This document shows positions 16,536-27,160 of a DNA stretch of 64,000 nt, in pieces. The notes below the pieces were generated by a model. It saw only the letters and a list, made by a program, of their open reading frames with translations. It was not told the DNA's origin and did not search any database. Both the position numbers and the translations under genes were made by a program. Position 1 is the stretch's first letter; every line of letters begins with the position of its first letter. Source of the DNA: Paraburkholderia saeva (GTDB lineage: Bacteria; Pseudomonadota; Gammaproteobacteria; Burkholderiales; Burkholderiaceae); NCBI RefSeq assembly GCF_907164555.1, contig NZ_CAJQZC010000006.1, forward strand, positions 62,001 through 126,000. Direction: 5' to 3'.

Positions 16536-18599
16536 ATGTCCATCCGCTACCCTCTTCTGAATCGCGAACTGGGCATTCTAGGTTTCAACGAGCGAGTTCT
16601 GGCGCAAGCCGCGGACCCCGCCGTGCCGTTGCTGGAACGCCTGCGCTTTATCTGTATCACCAGTAGCAACCTCGATGAATTTTTCGAGGTCCGGATGGCC
16701 GGTCTGCACGAGCAGATGCGCGACAACCCAGGCGCGCCCTCGCCCGATGGCATGTCGCTGCAGCACGTGTACGACCTCGTGGTCGAGCGCGCGCAGAAGC
16801 TCGTGCACCGCCAGTACACGATGCTGCACGACACCGTGCTCACCGCCCTTGAGGAAGAAGGCATCTATTTCCACGGCACCGAAGCGTGGAACGAGGCGCA
16901 GACCGAATGGGCGCGCAACTACTTCTTCGACGAACTGCTGCCGGTGCTGACGCCAATCGGCCTCGATCCCGCACATCCGTTCCCGCGCGTGCTGAACAAG
17001 AGCCTGAACTTCGTCGTCGAGCTGGAAGGCAAGGACGCGTTCGGCCGCCAGGCGATGATGGGCATCGTACAGGCGCCGCGTGCGCTGCCGCGGCTCGTGC
17101 GCATGCCGCAGGAACTGTCCGGCTATCCGCACGGCTTCGTGCTGCTCAGCTCGCTCCTGCAACGCTTCGTGAACGAACTGTTCCCGAACCTCATCGTGCG
17201 CAGTTGCAATCAGTTTCGCATCACGCGCAACAGCGAACTCTTCGTCGACGAAGACGAAATCACCAACTTGCGTGTCGCGCTGCAGGGTGAACTGCCCGCG
17301 CGGCATCTCGGCAATGCGGTGCGACTCGAAGTGTCAGCGGAAACGCCGCCGCATATCGCGCGCCGTCTGCTCGACGAAAGCGACCTCTCCGAGAAAGACT
17401 GCTATTTCGTCGACGGCCCGGTCAATCTTGTGCGGCTGATGCAGTTGCCCGAGATGGTCGACCGTCCCGATCTCAAGTTCGTCCCGCATATTCCGGCCAC
17501 GCCGAAGCAGATTGCCAGCAGTGCCACCCTTTTCGACGTAATCGATCAGGGCGACGTGCTGCTGCATCATCCGTACGAGAGCTTCCAGCCGGTGCTCGAA
17601 CTGCTGCTGCAGGCGGCGAAAGACCCGAACGTGGTCGCGATCAAGCAGACGATCTATCGCACCGGCACCGATTCGCCGCTGATGGACGCGCTCATGCAGG
17701 CCGCGCGCAACGGCAAGGAAGTGACCGTGGTCGTCGAACTGCTCGCGCGCTTCGACGAAGAGACGAACATCAACTGGGCGTCGCAGCTCGAAGCCGTGGG
17801 CGCGCACGTCGTGTATGGCGTGGTCGGCCACAAGTGTCACGCGAAGATGATGCTGATCGTGCGGCGCGTCTCGATGAACGGCAAGTCGACGCTCAAGCGC
17901 TATGCCCACCTCGGCACGGGCAACTATCATCCGCGCACGGCGCGTCTTTATACCGACTTCGGCCTGATGACCGCCGACCAGAAAATCTGCGAAGACGTGC
18001 ATCATGTCTTCCAGCAACTGACAGGTATCGGCGGCGAACTGAAACTGCATGAACTATGGCAATCGCCGTTCACGCTGCATCCGAAGCTCGTGGAAGCAAT
18101 CCGCACCGAAGCCGATCACGCGCGCGCGGGCCGCAAGGCGCGCATCGTCGCGAAGATGAACGCGCTGCTGGAACCGACCGTCATCGCGGAACTGTACGAA
18201 GCGTCGCGCGCGGGCGTGAAAATCGATCTGATCGTGCGCGGCGTATGTTCGTTGCAGCCGGGCGTGCCCGGGCTGTCGGAGAACATCACGGTGCGCTCGA
18301 TTGTCGGGCGGTTCCTCGAACATCATCGCATTTACTACTTCTATGCGAATGGCGAGGAACAGGTCTATCTGTCGAGCGCCGACTGGATGGATCGCAACTT
18401 CTTCCGTCGGGTTGAAGTGGCGTTTCCGGTCAACAACCGGCGTCTGAAGCGGCGTGTGATTGCAGAAGGTCTGTCGGCGTTTCTCGGCGATAACCAGACC
18501 GCATGGCTGATGCAAAGCGACGGTCACTATCGTCGGCGCCGGCCGGGGAAATCGTCGCGCAATGCACAGATGAGCCTGCTGACGCGCTTCTGCTCGTAG
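16536..18599 (+). CDS. ppk: Polyphosphate kinase 1
   Basis: A 687-residue enzyme that reversibly polymerises the gamma phosphate of ATP into polyphosphate. The N-terminal domain opens with YPLLNRELGILGFNERVLAQ and ITSSNLDEFFEVRMAG. The autophosphorylated histidine is His458 in RYAHLGTGNYHPRTARLYTD; the second active-site histidine is around 596-597 in FLEHHRIYYFYANG. DRNFFRRVEVAFPV is near the end. The ATG at 16536 gives the standard N-terminus MSIRYPLLN; an upstream GTG at 16479 would start directly at the Pho-box-like site and is unlikely. It is convergent with phoR. Confidence 0.96.
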   Translation: MSIRYPLLNRELGILGFNERVLAQAADPAVPLLERLRFICITSSNLDEFFEVRMAGLHEQMRDNPGAPSPDGMSLQHVYDLVVERAQKLVHRQYTMLHDTVLTALEEEGIYFHGTEAWNEAQTEWARNYFFDELLPVLTPIGLDPAHPFPRVLNKSLNFVVELEGKDAFGRQAMMGIVQAPRALPRLVRMPQELSGYPHGFVLLSSLLQRFVNELFPNLIVRSCNQFRITRNSELFVDEDEITNLRVALQGELPARHLGNAVRLEVSAETPPHIARRLLDESDLSEKDCYFVDGPVNLVRLMQLPEMVDRPDLKFVPHIPATPKQIASSATLFDVIDQGDVLLHHPYESFQPVLELLLQAAKDPNVVAIKQTIYRTGTDSPLMDALMQAARNGKEVTVVVELLARFDEETNINWASQLEAVGAHVVYGVVGHKCHAKMMLIVRRVSMNGKSTLKRYAHLGTGNYHPRTARLYTDFGLMTADQKICEDVHHVFQQLTGIGGELKLHELWQSPFTLHPKLVEAIRTEADHARAGRKARIVAKMNALLEPTVIAELYEASRAGVKIDLIVRGVCSLQPGVPGLSENITVRSIVGRFLEHHRIYYFYANGEEQVYLSSADWMDRNFFRRVEVAFPVNNRRLKRRVIAEGLSAFLGDNQTAWLMQSDGHYRRRRPGKSSRNAQMSLLTRFCS

Positions 18600-18606
18600 C
18601 ATGTGT

Positions 18607-18643
18607 GAAGGCAGCGCCTGAGCGACAACGCTGCCTTCGTTTC
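18607..18643. terminator. Terminator between ppk and phoR
   Basis: GAAGGCAGCG (18607-18616) pairs with CGCTGCCTTC (18629-18638), followed by GTTTC on the plus strand. The convergent genes both end here. Confidence 0.7.
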
Positions 18644-19955
18644 AGGCCGGCGCGGGCTGCCGCCGCGCCGTGCGCGACACCGGAAAGCGCACCGTGAACG
18701 TACTGCCGCGCCCCACTTCGCTTTTCACTTCCAGTTGCGCATCGTGCCGTTGCAGCACGTGCTTGACGATGGCAAGGCCAAGGCCCGTGCCTCCCGTATC
18801 GCGCGAGCGGCTGCGATCGACACGATAGAACCGCTCCGTCAGGCGCGGAATATCGGATGCGGGAATGCCCAGGCCGCTATCGGTGACGGAAAACACCGCA
18901 GTGCCGCCCATCGGCCGCCAGTCGACGTGAATCTTGCCGCCGTCCGGCGTGTAGCGGATCGCGTTCGTCACGAGATTGCCGAGCGCGCTCAGGATTTCCG
19001 TTTCGACGCCCGTGACTGTGAGCCCTTCGTCCACATTGAACGTGATGATGTGCCGATCGCCCGACAGGTTTTCCGCGTCGTCCTGTATGTGACGGATCAC
19101 CGCACGCATGTCGACCATCTGCTCGCTGGGCGGCTTGTTATCGCCTTCAAGCGTGGCGAGCACCAGCAGGTCGCTCACGATATGCCGCATGCGCAAGGCC
19201 TGCTGCTCCATCAGTTCCAGATAGCGCGAACGCTCGGCCTCGGAGAGCGGCAACTCGCGCATTGTCTCGAGAAAGCCCGAGAGCACGGTAAGCGGCGTTT
19301 TCAGTTCGTGCGACACGTTCGCAACGAAATCGCGCCGCATTGCGTCGGTCCGTTCGAGTTCGGTAATGTCCTGTGAGAGTACGAGCTTGCGGTTCTCGCC
19401 GTACGGAAACACCTGCACGGAAAGCACGTTCTGCCGCTTCTCGCCCATGCCGCGCATGATCAGCATCTCGTCATAGAGATGCGAGTTCAGGTATTTGACG
19501 AACTCCGGCTGACGCACGAGGTGTGTGATGTGCTGGCGCAGATCGCGCTTCGCGTCGAGACCGAAATGGAGTTCGGAAATTGCGTTGCACCACTCGATCT
19601 GATCGTGATCGTCGAGCATCGCGACGCCGTTTGGCGACGCCTGAATGGCCTGGATAAAACGCGAATGCTGCTGCTCGACCTGACGCACCTGCGCATGCCA
19701 GCGCTTGGCGAGCTTGTGCAGCCGGTAATAGATTTCGCCCCAGACGCCCGGTGCGCTCGGCACCTCGCCATATACGGGCGCGTCGAGCAGACGCCACAGA
19801 CGCTGCTTGTGGAACGTGCTGAAGCACGTTTGCGCGCCAAGCACGATAACCGCGAGGATCAGTGCCGCGTTCACGTTCACGAGCATGCCAACGCCTGCAC
19901 ATGCGATCGCGAGCAGCACCAGCGACACGATGGAGCGCGCCCAGATGACGTTCAT
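18642..19955 (-). CDS. phoR: Phosphate-regulon sensor histidine kinase
   Basis: A 437-residue membrane sensor kinase partnering PhoB. Two N-terminal spans (residues about 8-47) have almost no periplasmic loop, as is normal for PhoR. A PAS domain follows (SPNGVAMLDDHDQIEWCNAI), then the DHp domain with phosphoacceptor His216 in VANVSHELKTPLT. The ATP-binding N, G1 and G2 boxes are LVTNAIRYTPDGG, DSGLGIP and GGTGLGLAIVKHV. PhoR senses phosphate indirectly via PstSCAB and PhoU, all encoded immediately upstream here. It follows phoB by about 100 bases in the same operon. Confidence 0.96.
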   Translation of the reverse strand: MNVIWARSIVSLVLLAIACAGVGMLVNVNAALILAVIVLGAQTCFSTFHKQRLWRLLDAPVYGEVPSAPGVWGEIYYRLHKLAKRWHAQVRQVEQQHSRFIQAIQASPNGVAMLDDHDQIEWCNAISELHFGLDAKRDLRQHITHLVRQPEFVKYLNSHLYDEMLIMRGMGEKRQNVLSVQVFPYGENRKLVLSQDITELERTDAMRRDFVANVSHELKTPLTVLSGFLETMRELPLSEAERSRYLELMEQQALRMRHIVSDLLVLATLEGDNKPPSEQMVDMRAVIRHIQDDAENLSGDRHIITFNVDEGLTVTGVETEILSALGNLVTNAIRYTPDGGKIHVDWRPMGGTAVFSVTDSGLGIPASDIPRLTERFYRVDRSRSRDTGGTGLGLAIVKHVLQRHDAQLEVKSEVGRGSTFTVRFPVSRTARRQPAPA

Positions 19956-20058
19956 GTTCTACCGATCGAAGAGAGGTTCAGGCGCGCCGCGAAGGAACCC
20001 TCGCAGCGCTGCACGTGACTGCCGGCGTGCCCGGGATTCTACCCGTCACGCGCGACTG

Positions 20059-20760
20059 TCAGGCGCTTTTCGCAAGCCGGTAACCGCTGCCGCGCACCGT
20101 TTCAATCATAGCATCGCACCCTGCCGGCTTGAGTGCCGCGCGCAGGCGCTTGATGTGCACATCGACTGTGCGTTCTTCGACGAACACATGATCGCCCCAC
20201 ACCTGATCGAGCAGTTGCGTACGGCTATGCACGCGCTCCGGATGTGTCATGAAGAAATGCAGCAGACGGAATTCGGTCGGACCGAGGTCAAGCTTGATCT
20301 CGCTGCCTTCGGCATGCGCGGCTACGCGATGCGTCGCCGGATCGAGCTTGAGACCGTTGATCGCGACGAGATCTTCGGTGAGCTGCGGCGCGCGACGGCG
20401 CAGCACGGCCTTGATCCGCGCCATCAGTTCCTTCGGCGAGAACGGCTTGGTGACGTAGTCGTCGGCGCCGATTTCGAGGCCGAGCACCTTGTCCTGCTCA
20501 TCGCCGCGGGCGGTCAGCATGATGATCGGAATGTGCTTCGTGCGCTCGTTGTTGCGCAGGTCGCGTGCGAAGGCGATGCCCGACTTGCCCGGCAACATCC
20601 AGTCGAGCAGGACGAGATCGGGCAGCACATCGCTGATCAGATTCGCCGCCTGCTCTGCGTTGTAAGCGCGGATCGGGCAATGTCCCGCGTGCTGGAGATT
20701 CACCGAAATCAGTTCGGAAATAGCGGGCTCGTCTTCAATGACGAGAATGCTGCTGGGCAT
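20059..20760 (-). CDS. phoB: Phosphate-regulon response regulator
   Basis: A 233-residue OmpR/PhoB-type regulator. The receiver domain has the acidic pair ED at 9-10, phosphoacceptor Asp53 (LVLLDWMLPGKSG) and the lysine in YVTKPFSPKEL. The C-terminal winged-helix domain ends with ERTVDVHIKRLRAALKP and VRGSGYRLA. It activates genes with Pho boxes when phosphate is scarce. The ATG at 20760 gives the standard MPSSILVIEDEP; a GTG two codons upstream is less likely. It lies between phoU and phoR. Several putative target sites occur in this same window. Confidence 0.97.
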   Translation of the reverse strand: MPSSILVIEDEPAISELISVNLQHAGHCPIRAYNAEQAANLISDVLPDLVLLDWMLPGKSGIAFARDLRNNERTKHIPIIMLTARGDEQDKVLGLEIGADDYVTKPFSPKELMARIKAVLRRRAPQLTEDLVAINGLKLDPATHRVAAHAEGSEIKLDLGPTEFRLLHFFMTHPERVHSRTQLLDQVWGDHVFVEERTVDVHIKRLRAALKPAGCDAMIETVRGSGYRLAKSA

Positions 20761-20787
20761 CGGCACCTCGGTATCCTTGTGACGGGG

Positions 20788-21492
20788 TTAGCTAAGCGCT
20801 TCGCGTTCGAGCGCGTCGCGCGACTTGTGTCGCACGTCCGTACCCTTCACGATGTAAATGATGAATTCGGCGATGTTCTTCGCGTGGTCGCCGATCCGCT
20901 CGATCGCCTTCGCGATGAACAGAAAATCGAGGCCGACCGAAATCGAGCGCGGATCTTCCGTCATGTATGAAATCAGCTTGCGTACGAACGCGCGGAATTC
21001 CTCGTCGATCGCCTTGTCGTCGCGCACGATCTGCGCGGCGGCCACCGTGTCGAGGCGCGCGAACGCATCGAGCGCGCGGCGCAGGATGGTGACGGCCATT
21101 TCGCCCGACAGCTTTATTTCGGCGATGTTGATCGTGCGCGATGCGCCGTCTTCCATCAGACGCTTCGTGCGCTTCGCGATCTTTTCGGCTTCGTCGCCGG
21201 CGCGTTCGAGATTCGTGATGGTCTTCGAAATCGCGATCAGAAGACGCAGGTCACGTGCTGCCGGCTGACGGCGCGCGATGATGTTGCTGCACTCTTCGTC
21301 GATATCGACTTCCATCTTGTTCAGGCGCTCCTCGGCCGCGATCACCTGCTCGGCGATATCGAGGTCGAAGTTGTTCAGCGCTTCCATCGCCTTCACGATC
21401 TGCGATTCAACAAGGCCGCCCATTTCGAGCACCTTCGATGAAACGAGGTTCAGATCGGCGTCGAACTGGCTGGAAAGGTGTTTGTCGGACAT
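20788..21492 (-). CDS. phoU: Phosphate signalling/transport regulator
   Basis: A 234-residue all-helical protein with two copies of the PhoU three-helix repeat. Metal-binding and repeat motifs are visible as EERLNKMEVDIDEEC, ERAGDEAEKIAKR and AIERIGDHAKNIAEFIIY. PhoU links the PstSCAB transporter to PhoR and keeps the regulon off when phosphate is plentiful; loss causes polyphosphate accumulation in related bacteria. It is placed between pstB and phoB in the same direction, as in the standard beta-proteobacterial operon. Confidence 0.96.
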   Translation of the reverse strand: MSDKHLSSQFDADLNLVSSKVLEMGGLVESQIVKAMEALNNFDLDIAEQVIAAEERLNKMEVDIDEECSNIIARRQPAARDLRLLIAISKTITNLERAGDEAEKIAKRTKRLMEDGASRTINIAEIKLSGEMAVTILRRALDAFARLDTVAAAQIVRDDKAIDEEFRAFVRKLISYMTEDPRSISVGLDFLFIAKAIERIGDHAKNIAEFIIYIVKGTDVRHKSRDALEREALS

Positions 21493-21560
21493 GTCTTGCT
21501 CCTGGTGCGCGTTGCGTCGCGCTCTTGTGCTGCGCTTTGACTGCGGCGTACGCTACGGGA

Positions 21561-22409
21561 TCAGCCGAAGCGACCGGTAATGTAGTCTTCCGTTTCCTTG
21601 CGGACCGGCTTGATGAAGATCTTTTCGGTGTCGCCGAATTCGATCAGTTCGCCAAGGTACATATAGGCAGTGTAGTCCGAACAACGCGCAGCCTGCTGCA
21701 TGTTGTGGGTGACGATCACCACCGTGTAGTCGCTCTTCAGTTCCGCGATCAGTTCTTCGATACGGCCCGTCGAGATCGGGTCAAGCGCCGAGCACGGCTC
21801 GTCGAGCAGCAGCACTTCCGGACGGATCGCAATGCCGCGCGCGATACACAGACGCTGCTGCTGGCCTCCCGACAGACCGTAGCCGCTCTGGCCCAGCTTG
21901 TCCTTCACTTCGTTCCACAGCGCCGCTTTCGTCAGCGCCCATTCCACGCGGTCGTCCATTTCCGAACGCGACAGCGATTCGAACATCTTCACGCCAAACG
22001 CGATGTTGTCGTAGATCGACATCGGGAACGGCGTCGGCTTCTGGAACACCATGCCGATACGTGCGCGCAGCAGCGAGATATCGCGTTTTGACGTCAGCAG
22101 GTTTTCGCCGTCCATCAGGATTTCGCCTTCCGCGCGCTGCTCCGGATACAGCGCATACATCTTGTTGAACGTGCGCAGCAGCGTGGACTTGCCGCAACCC
22201 GACGGGCCGATGAACGCGGTCACCTTGCCTTCTGGAATGCGCAGGTTGATGTTCTTCAGCGCGTGGTACTTGCCGTAGAAGAAGTTCAGGTCGTTGACCT
22301 CGATCTTCGGCGCGGCCGGCGCGAGCGCACCGTCGCCCTCTACGGGACCGGAGCCGGCGGGTGCCGCGGCACGCGCGGCGGTGTTGATGTGACTTTCTGC
22401 CATATTCAT
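21561..22409 (-). CDS. pstB: Phosphate ABC transporter ATPase
   Basis: A 282-residue ABC ATPase of the PstSCAB phosphate importer. The Walker A motif is GPSGCGKST, the signature is [19 protein letters not shown] and Walker B is [13 protein letters not shown], with the switch His in [16 protein letters not shown]. Compared with E. coli PstB it carries about 25 extra N-terminal residues rich in Ala and Pro before [17 protein letters not shown]. It is the last transporter gene before phoU. An ATG two codons in is an equally possible start. Confidence 0.97.
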   Translation of the reverse strand: MNMAESHINTAARAAAPAGSGPVEGDGALAPAAPKIEVNDLNFFYGKYHALKNINLRIPEGKVTAFIGPSGCGKSTLLRTFNKMYALYPEQRAEGEILMDGENLLTSKRDISLLRARIGMVFQKPTPFPMSIYDNIAFGVKMFESLSRSEMDDRVEWALTKAALWNEVKDKLGQSGYGLSGGQQQRLCIARGIAIRPEVLLLDEPCSALDPISTGRIEELIAELKSDYTVVIVTHNMQQAARCSDYTAYMYLGELIEFGDTEKIFIKPVRKETEDYITGRFG

Positions 22410-22431
22410 CGGATGACTCCGCCGTAACTCA

Positions 22432-23325
22432 TTACTTGTTCGAGAAGACCGTACGCGCGAGGATGTTCAGACCGAGCACCCCGAGCGTGATCAGGAACAC
22501 ACCCGCCCATGCGAGCGATTGCCATTGCGCAAACGGGCTCATCGCGAACTTGAAGATCGTGACGGGCAGGTTGGCAACCGGCTGGTTCATGTTCCACGTA
22601 AAGAACTGGTTCGACAGCGCTGTGAAGAGCAGCGGCGCTGTTTCACCGGCAATCCGCGCGACGCCCAGCAACACGCCCGTCACGATGCCCGCGATCGACG
22701 CCTTCAGCGTGATCGACATCACCATCTTCCACTTCGGCGTGCCGAGTGCGAAGGCGGCTTCGCGCAACGCGTTCGGCACCAGCTTCAGCATGTTTTCGGT
22801 TGTGCGGATCACGATCGGAATCTGCAGCAGCGCGAGCGCAACCACACCGGCCCAGCCGCTGAAATGCCCGAGTTTCGCGACCATCAGCGCGTACACGAAG
22901 AGGCCGACAACAATCGAAGGCGCCGACAGCAGGATGTCGTTGATGAAGCGCGTGATGCCCGCAAGCCAGCCCTTCTGACCGTATTCCGCGAGATAGACGC
23001 CAGCCAGAATGCCGATCGGCGTGCCGATGAAGGTGGCGAGCAGCACCAGCATCAGGCTGCCGACGATCGCGTTCGCGAGACCGCCGCCATCGGTATTCGG
23101 GGGCGGTGTCGACTGCGTGAAGAGTTCCACCGACAGGCCGCCGATGCCGAGACGCAGCGTCGTGTACAGAATCCAGATGAGCCACAGCAGGCCGAACGCC
23201 ATTGCACCCAGCGAGAGCGTCAGCGCGACCGCATTGGTCCCGCGGCGGCGGCGCTGCAGGCGATTGCGCATCGCTTCGAGCGCGACGTCATCGGTCGAAC
23301 CCGGCATATTCAGGGGCTGGCTCAT
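22432..23325 (-). CDS. pstA: Phosphate ABC transporter permease
   Basis: A 297-residue inner-membrane permease with about six spans, paired with PstC. The EAA-like coupling loop is visible as [20 protein letters not shown], and [12 protein letters not shown] and [20 protein letters not shown] are typical of PstA. The start overlaps the pstC stop by four bases (ATGA), showing tight translational coupling. The N-terminus carries an arginine-rich cytoplasmic stretch ([11 protein letters not shown]) before span 1. Confidence 0.96.
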   Translation of the reverse strand: MSQPLNMPGSTDDVALEAMRNRLQRRRRGTNAVALTLSLGAMAFGLLWLIWILYTTLRLGIGGLSVELFTQSTPPPNTDGGGLANAIVGSLMLVLLATFIGTPIGILAGVYLAEYGQKGWLAGITRFINDILLSAPSIVVGLFVYALMVAKLGHFSGWAGVVALALLQIPIVIRTTENMLKLVPNALREAAFALGTPKWKMVMSITLKASIAGIVTGVLLGVARIAGETAPLLFTALSNQFFTWNMNQPVANLPVTIFKFAMSPFAQWQSLAWAGVFLITLGVLGLNILARTVFSNK

Positions 23326-24335
23326 TTCGCGCCCTCCGCTTTTTCGAGGCGAAGCAGCATGAGCTTCGAGATCGCCAGCACGATAAACGTGATCACGAAC
23401 AGAATCAGGCCGAGTTCCATCAACGCGGCCGTATGCAGCCCCGGGCTCGCTTCGGCGAACTCGTTGGCAAGCGCGGACGTAATGCTGTTGCCCGGCGAAA
23501 AGAGCGACACGTTATCGAGCAGATTGGTGTTGCCGATCACGAACGTGACGGCCATCGTTTCACCGAGCGCGCGACCGAGACCGAGCATCACGCCGCCGAT
23601 CACACCGCTCTTCGTGAACGGCAGGACGATCTTCCACATCACTTCCCACGTGGTGCAGCCGATGCCGTACGCCGATTCCTTCAGCAGCACGGGCGTGACT
23701 TCGAACACGTCGCGCATCACCGATGCGATGTACGGAATGATCATGATCGCGAGAATCACGCCGGCACACAGGATGCCGATGCCGATCGGCGGGCCGCTGA
23801 AGAGCGCGCCGACGTACGGAATACCGCCTAGCAGATGGCCGAGCGGCTTTTCGAAGTATTCGGCAAAGATCGGCGAGAAAATCAGCAGACCCCACATGCC
23901 GTACACAATCGACGGAATCGCGGCGAGCAGTTCGATCGCGATGCCGAGCGGCCGGCGCAGCCATGCGGGCGAGAGTTCAGTCAGGAACAGTGCGATACCA
24001 AAGCTCACCGGCACCGCGATGATCAGGGCAATGATCGACGTGGCGATCGTGCCGTAAATCGGAACGAGCGCGCCGAACTTCTCGCTGGGTGGATCCCAGT
24101 CGGAGGTCCAGAGGAAGCTCAGGCCGAATTTCTGGATCGTGGGCATCGAAGCCACGATCAGCGACACGATAATGCCACCGAGCAGCAATAACGTGACGAT
24201 AGCGGCGGCACGGGTGAGGCCGCCAAAAATGACATCGCCGGCGCGACTGGGCGCTTTCTGCGCTGTGCTGCCAGGCGGATTCGAACGGGGCGCGCTGGCC
24301 TGAGGCGTGCCAGATGCGAGAGGAAGGTCGGACAT
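23322..24335 (-). CDS. pstC: Phosphate ABC transporter permease
   Basis: A 337-residue inner-membrane permease, the partner of PstA. The family stretches include [39 protein letters not shown] and the coupling loop [20 protein letters not shown], with [19 protein letters not shown] following. The N-terminal 30 residues are a Pro/Ser-rich cytoplasmic tail. It overlaps pstA and is separated from pstS by a hairpin that likely lowers expression of the permease genes relative to the binding protein. Confidence 0.96.
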   Translation of the reverse strand: MSDLPLASGTPQASAPRSNPPGSTAQKAPSRAGDVIFGGLTRAAAIVTLLLLGGIIVSLIVASMPTIQKFGLSFLWTSDWDPPSEKFGALVPIYGTIATSIIALIIAVPVSFGIALFLTELSPAWLRRPLGIAIELLAAIPSIVYGMWGLLIFSPIFAEYFEKPLGHLLGGIPYVGALFSGPPIGIGILCAGVILAIMIIPYIASVMRDVFEVTPVLLKESAYGIGCTTWEVMWKIVLPFTKSGVIGGVMLGLGRALGETMAVTFVIGNTNLLDNVSLFSPGNSITSALANEFAEASPGLHTAALMELGLILFVITFIVLAISKLMLLRLEKAEGAK

Positions 24336-24400
24336 GTCAGCCTTGGGAGCCTGTGATTCCTGAAGCTGCGCGGCACGATGCCGCCACAGCCATCACTGCA

Positions 24401-24431
24401 AAACCGCCCGGCCTCACACGAGGCCGGGCGG
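24401..24431 (-). terminator. Attenuating hairpin between pstS and pstC
   Basis: CCGCCCGGCCT (24404-24414) pairs with AGGCCGGGCGG (24421-24431), with TTTTGCAG following on the minus strand. An 11-pair GC stem with a short T run is suited to partial termination, which is common after genes for abundant binding proteins. Confidence 0.7.
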
Positions 24432-24453
24432 GCACATCGTCAGACGATACAGC

Positions 24454-25485
24454 TTACTCCGCGAGCGTCTTGCCCGAAGCGTCCTTCACCTTCGACTTCC
24501 ACTGCGTGCGGATTTCCGACACAACCGATTCCGGCAGCGAGATGTAGTCCAGATCGTTCGCAGCCTGCGAGCCGTTCTTGAACGCCCAGTCGAAGAACTT
24601 CAGCGTTTCGGTGCCTTGCGGCCCCTTGTCCTGCGTCGTGTGCAACAGCACGAACGTTGCGCCGACGATCGGCCATGCATTCTTGCCCGGCTCGTTCGTC
24701 AGGATCTGGTAGAACGACTTCGACCAGTCCGCGCCAGCCGCTGCGGCCTTGAACGTCTCCGTTTGCGGCTCGACCACCGTGCCAGCGGAGTTCTTCAGGC
24801 CGACGTACGTCATGTGGTTTTGCTTCGCATACGCCCATTCCACGTAGCCGATTGCGCCCGGCAGACGTTGCACGAAGGCTGCGACGCCGTCGTTGCCCTT
24901 GCCGCCCGTACCCGTCGGCCAGTTGACCGTCGAACCTTCGCCGACCTTCGCCTTCCAGTCTGCGTTGACCTTCGACAGGTAGTTCGTCCAGATGAAGCTC
25001 GTGCCCGAACCATCGGCGCGGCGAACCACGGCGATGTCGGTATCCGGCAGCTTCGCCTTCGGGTTCAGCGCAGCGATCGCCGGGTCGTTCCACTTCTTGA
25101 TCTTGCCGAGGTAGATGTCGCCGAGCACTTCGCCCGACAGCGTCAGTTCAGCCGGCTTCACGCCCGGGATGTTCACAACCGGCACCACACCGCCGACTAC
25201 CGTCGGAAACTGGAACAGGCCTTCTTTCGCGAGTTCGTCGTCCTTCAGCGGCGCGTCCGAGCCGGCGAAATCGACCGTCTTCGCGACGATCTGCTTCACG
25301 CCACCCGACGAACCGATACCTTGATAATTGACCTTGCCGCCGCCCGTCTTCGCGTAGGCGTCAGCCCACTTCGTGTAGATCGGTGCTGCGAACGTGCTGC
25401 CCGCGCCGGTGATATCGGTGGCGTGCGCTGCGATCGCGAAGAGCGCGCCAGCCATGCCAGCAAACGCGGTGTGCATCAATTTCAT
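24454..25485 (-). CDS. pstS: Periplasmic phosphate-binding protein
   Basis: A 343-residue high-affinity phosphate receptor feeding PstCAB. The signal peptide is cleaved after AIAAHA; the mature protein starts [20 protein letters not shown], the family's phosphate-loop region, with [11 protein letters not shown] and [15 protein letters not shown] providing further phosphate ligands. The length is typical. The gene leads the pst-pho operon and has two Pho boxes directly upstream. Confidence 0.97.
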   Translation of the reverse strand: MKLMHTAFAGMAGALFAIAAHATDITGAGSTFAAPIYTKWADAYAKTGGGKVNYQGIGSSGGVKQIVAKTVDFAGSDAPLKDDELAKEGLFQFPTVVGGVVPVVNIPGVKPAELTLSGEVLGDIYLGKIKKWNDPAIAALNPKAKLPDTDIAVVRRADGSGTSFIWTNYLSKVNADWKAKVGEGSTVNWPTGTGGKGNDGVAAFVQRLPGAIGYVEWAYAKQNHMTYVGLKNSAGTVVEPQTETFKAAAAGADWSKSFYQILTNEPGKNAWPIVGATFVLLHTTQDKGPQGTETLKFFDWAFKNGSQAANDLDYISLPESVVSEIRTQWKSKVKDASGKTLAE

Positions 25486-25531
25486 TGAGACCTCCAGGGT
25501 GTGAGCGGATTACACGACACCGCGAAGGATA

Positions 25532-25580
25532 GGGTCTCTCTGTGACAGTAACGTGACTTTACGTGAAACGTACGTGACAG
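25532..25580 (-). promoter_or_regulatory. Double Pho box and -10 of the pst operon
   Basis: On the minus strand CTGTCACGTACGTTTCACG and AGTCACGTTACTGTCACA each hold two TCAC half-sites 11 bases apart. TATCCT, a plausible -10, follows about ten bases after the second box, matching the layout in which PhoB replaces the -35 element. Confidence 0.85.
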
Positions 25581-25706
25581 TGGGATTACGGGGATGAAAG
25601 CAAGGCTGGCAGCGGCTGTGGCGGGGGTTCGTGGCGGCGCTTGGGCCACGGATGTGATGCTGAATCCGCAGCGGCCGGCTGTTGAAGCCGGGTTGAATCA
25701 CTGAAA

Positions 25707-25744
25707 ATCTGTCCGGCAAGGGGGCGGCCCCTTGCCGGATTTTG
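25707..25744. terminator. Terminator downstream of glmM
   Basis: TCCGGCAAGGGG (25712-25723) pairs with CCCCTTGCCGGA (25728-25739). TTTT runs occur on both strands, with ATTTTC after the hairpin in the glmM direction. Confidence 0.8.
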
Positions 25745-25764
25745 TCTGGCCTGACGAGAACGTT

Positions 25765-27123
25765 TTACGTTGCGGCCTGCTTGACGACGTCCGCGATCGC
25801 TTCAGCATGTTGCACCGCGTCACGCTCGTGTCGTGCCTCGACCATTACGCGTAGAACCGGCTCCGTGCCGGAGGCGCGGATCAGCACGCGGCCACTGCCC
25901 TCCAGCGCGCCTTCGGCCGCCTGGATGGCCTGCTGGATCGCTGTATTGCTCTTCCAGTCCGCGTCGGGCTTCATCCGGACGTTGATCAGCTTCTGCGGGA
26001 AGAGCGTCACGCCGTGGAGCAGTTCGGCGAGCGACTTGCCGCTGCGTTGCATCGCGGCCAGCACGAGCAGCGCCGAGACGATGCCGTCGCCGGTCGAATG
26101 ACGGTCCAGCGAGAGGATGTGACCTGAACCTTCCGCGCCAAGCTGCCAGCCGTGCTCGCGCAACTGCTCAAGCACATAACGGTCTCCGACCGCCGCGCGC
26201 ACGAACTTGACGCCCGTCTGTTTGAGCGCGACCTCGACGGCCAGATTGGTCATCAGCGTTCCGACTGCACCTTCGACCTTGCCGTCGGTCGCGATCCGGT
26301 CCTGCACGAGCACGTACAGCAGCTCATCGCCGTTGTAGAGGCGGCCCGACGAATCGACGATCTGCAGGCGGTCCGCGTCGCCATCGAGCGCGATCCCGAG
26401 ATCCGCGCGATTCGCCCGCACCGCGCGCACGAGTGCGTCAGGCGCGGTCGCGCCGACGCCGTCGTTGATGTTGAAGCCGTTCGGCGCGACGCCGATCGGA
26501 ATCACGTCCGCGCCGAGTTCGTGGAAAACGTGGGGCGCGACGTCATAGGCCGCGCCGTGCGCGCAATCGATGACGAGCTTCATGCCCCGCAGGTCGTACG
26601 CCGCCGGGAACGTGCTCTTGCAGAACTCGATGTAGCGGCCCGCCGCGTCATCGAGCCGGCGCGCCTTGCCGAGCCGCTCCGACGCCGCGCAGTCGAGCGG
26701 CTGGTCGAGTTGCTCTTCGATCTGCGATTCGACTTCGTCGGGCAGCTTGTTGCCGTCGGCGGAGAAAAACTTGATGCCGTTGTCGTAGTACGGATTGTGC
26801 GACGCGCTGATCACGACGCCCGCCGCCAGACGCAGCGCCCGCGTCAGATACGCGATGCCGGGCGTCGGCATCGGGCCGGCCAGCATCACATCAACACCCG
26901 CCGCCGAAAAACCCGCTTCCAGCGCGGCCTCGAGCATGTAGCCCGAAACGCGTGTGTCCTTGCCGATCAGCACGGTGGGACGCGTGCCCGTTTTTGCCCA
27001 GCGATCCGCGCCGGCCAGCACCTTGCCGGCCGCATAGCCGAGGCGCAATACAAAGTCCGGCGTGATCGGCGCTTCGCCGACCTTGCCTCGAATTCCGTCA
27101 GTCCCAAAAAAGCGACGTGCCAT
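25765..27123 (-). CDS. glmM: Phosphoglucosamine mutase
   Basis: A 452-residue alpha-D-phosphohexomutase that converts glucosamine-6-phosphate to glucosamine-1-phosphate for UDP-GlcNAc, peptidoglycan and LPS synthesis. The phosphoserine is Ser108 in [18 protein letters not shown]. The metal loop is [14 protein letters not shown], the sugar-binding loop is [18 protein letters not shown] and the phosphate-binding loop is [16 protein letters not shown]. The N-terminus [16 protein letters not shown] is standard. It follows folP closely, the same order as in E. coli (ftsH-folP-glmM). Confidence 0.97.
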   Translation of the reverse strand: MARRFFGTDGIRGKVGEAPITPDFVLRLGYAAGKVLAGADRWAKTGTRPTVLIGKDTRVSGYMLEAALEAGFSAAGVDVMLAGPMPTPGIAYLTRALRLAAGVVISASHNPYYDNGIKFFSADGNKLPDEVESQIEEQLDQPLDCAASERLGKARRLDDAAGRYIEFCKSTFPAAYDLRGMKLVIDCAHGAAYDVAPHVFHELGADVIPIGVAPNGFNINDGVGATAPDALVRAVRANRADLGIALDGDADRLQIVDSSGRLYNGDELLYVLVQDRIATDGKVEGAVGTLMTNLAVEVALKQTGVKFVRAAVGDRYVLEQLREHGWQLGAEGSGHILSLDRHSTGDGIVSALLVLAAMQRSGKSLAELLHGVTLFPQKLINVRMKPDADWKSNTAIQQAIQAAEGALEGSGRVLIRASGTEPVLRVMVEARHERDAVQHAEAIADVVKQAAT

Positions 27124-27160
27124 TGCCTGATGCCCTCTTTAATACAAATGTGTTGCGTTG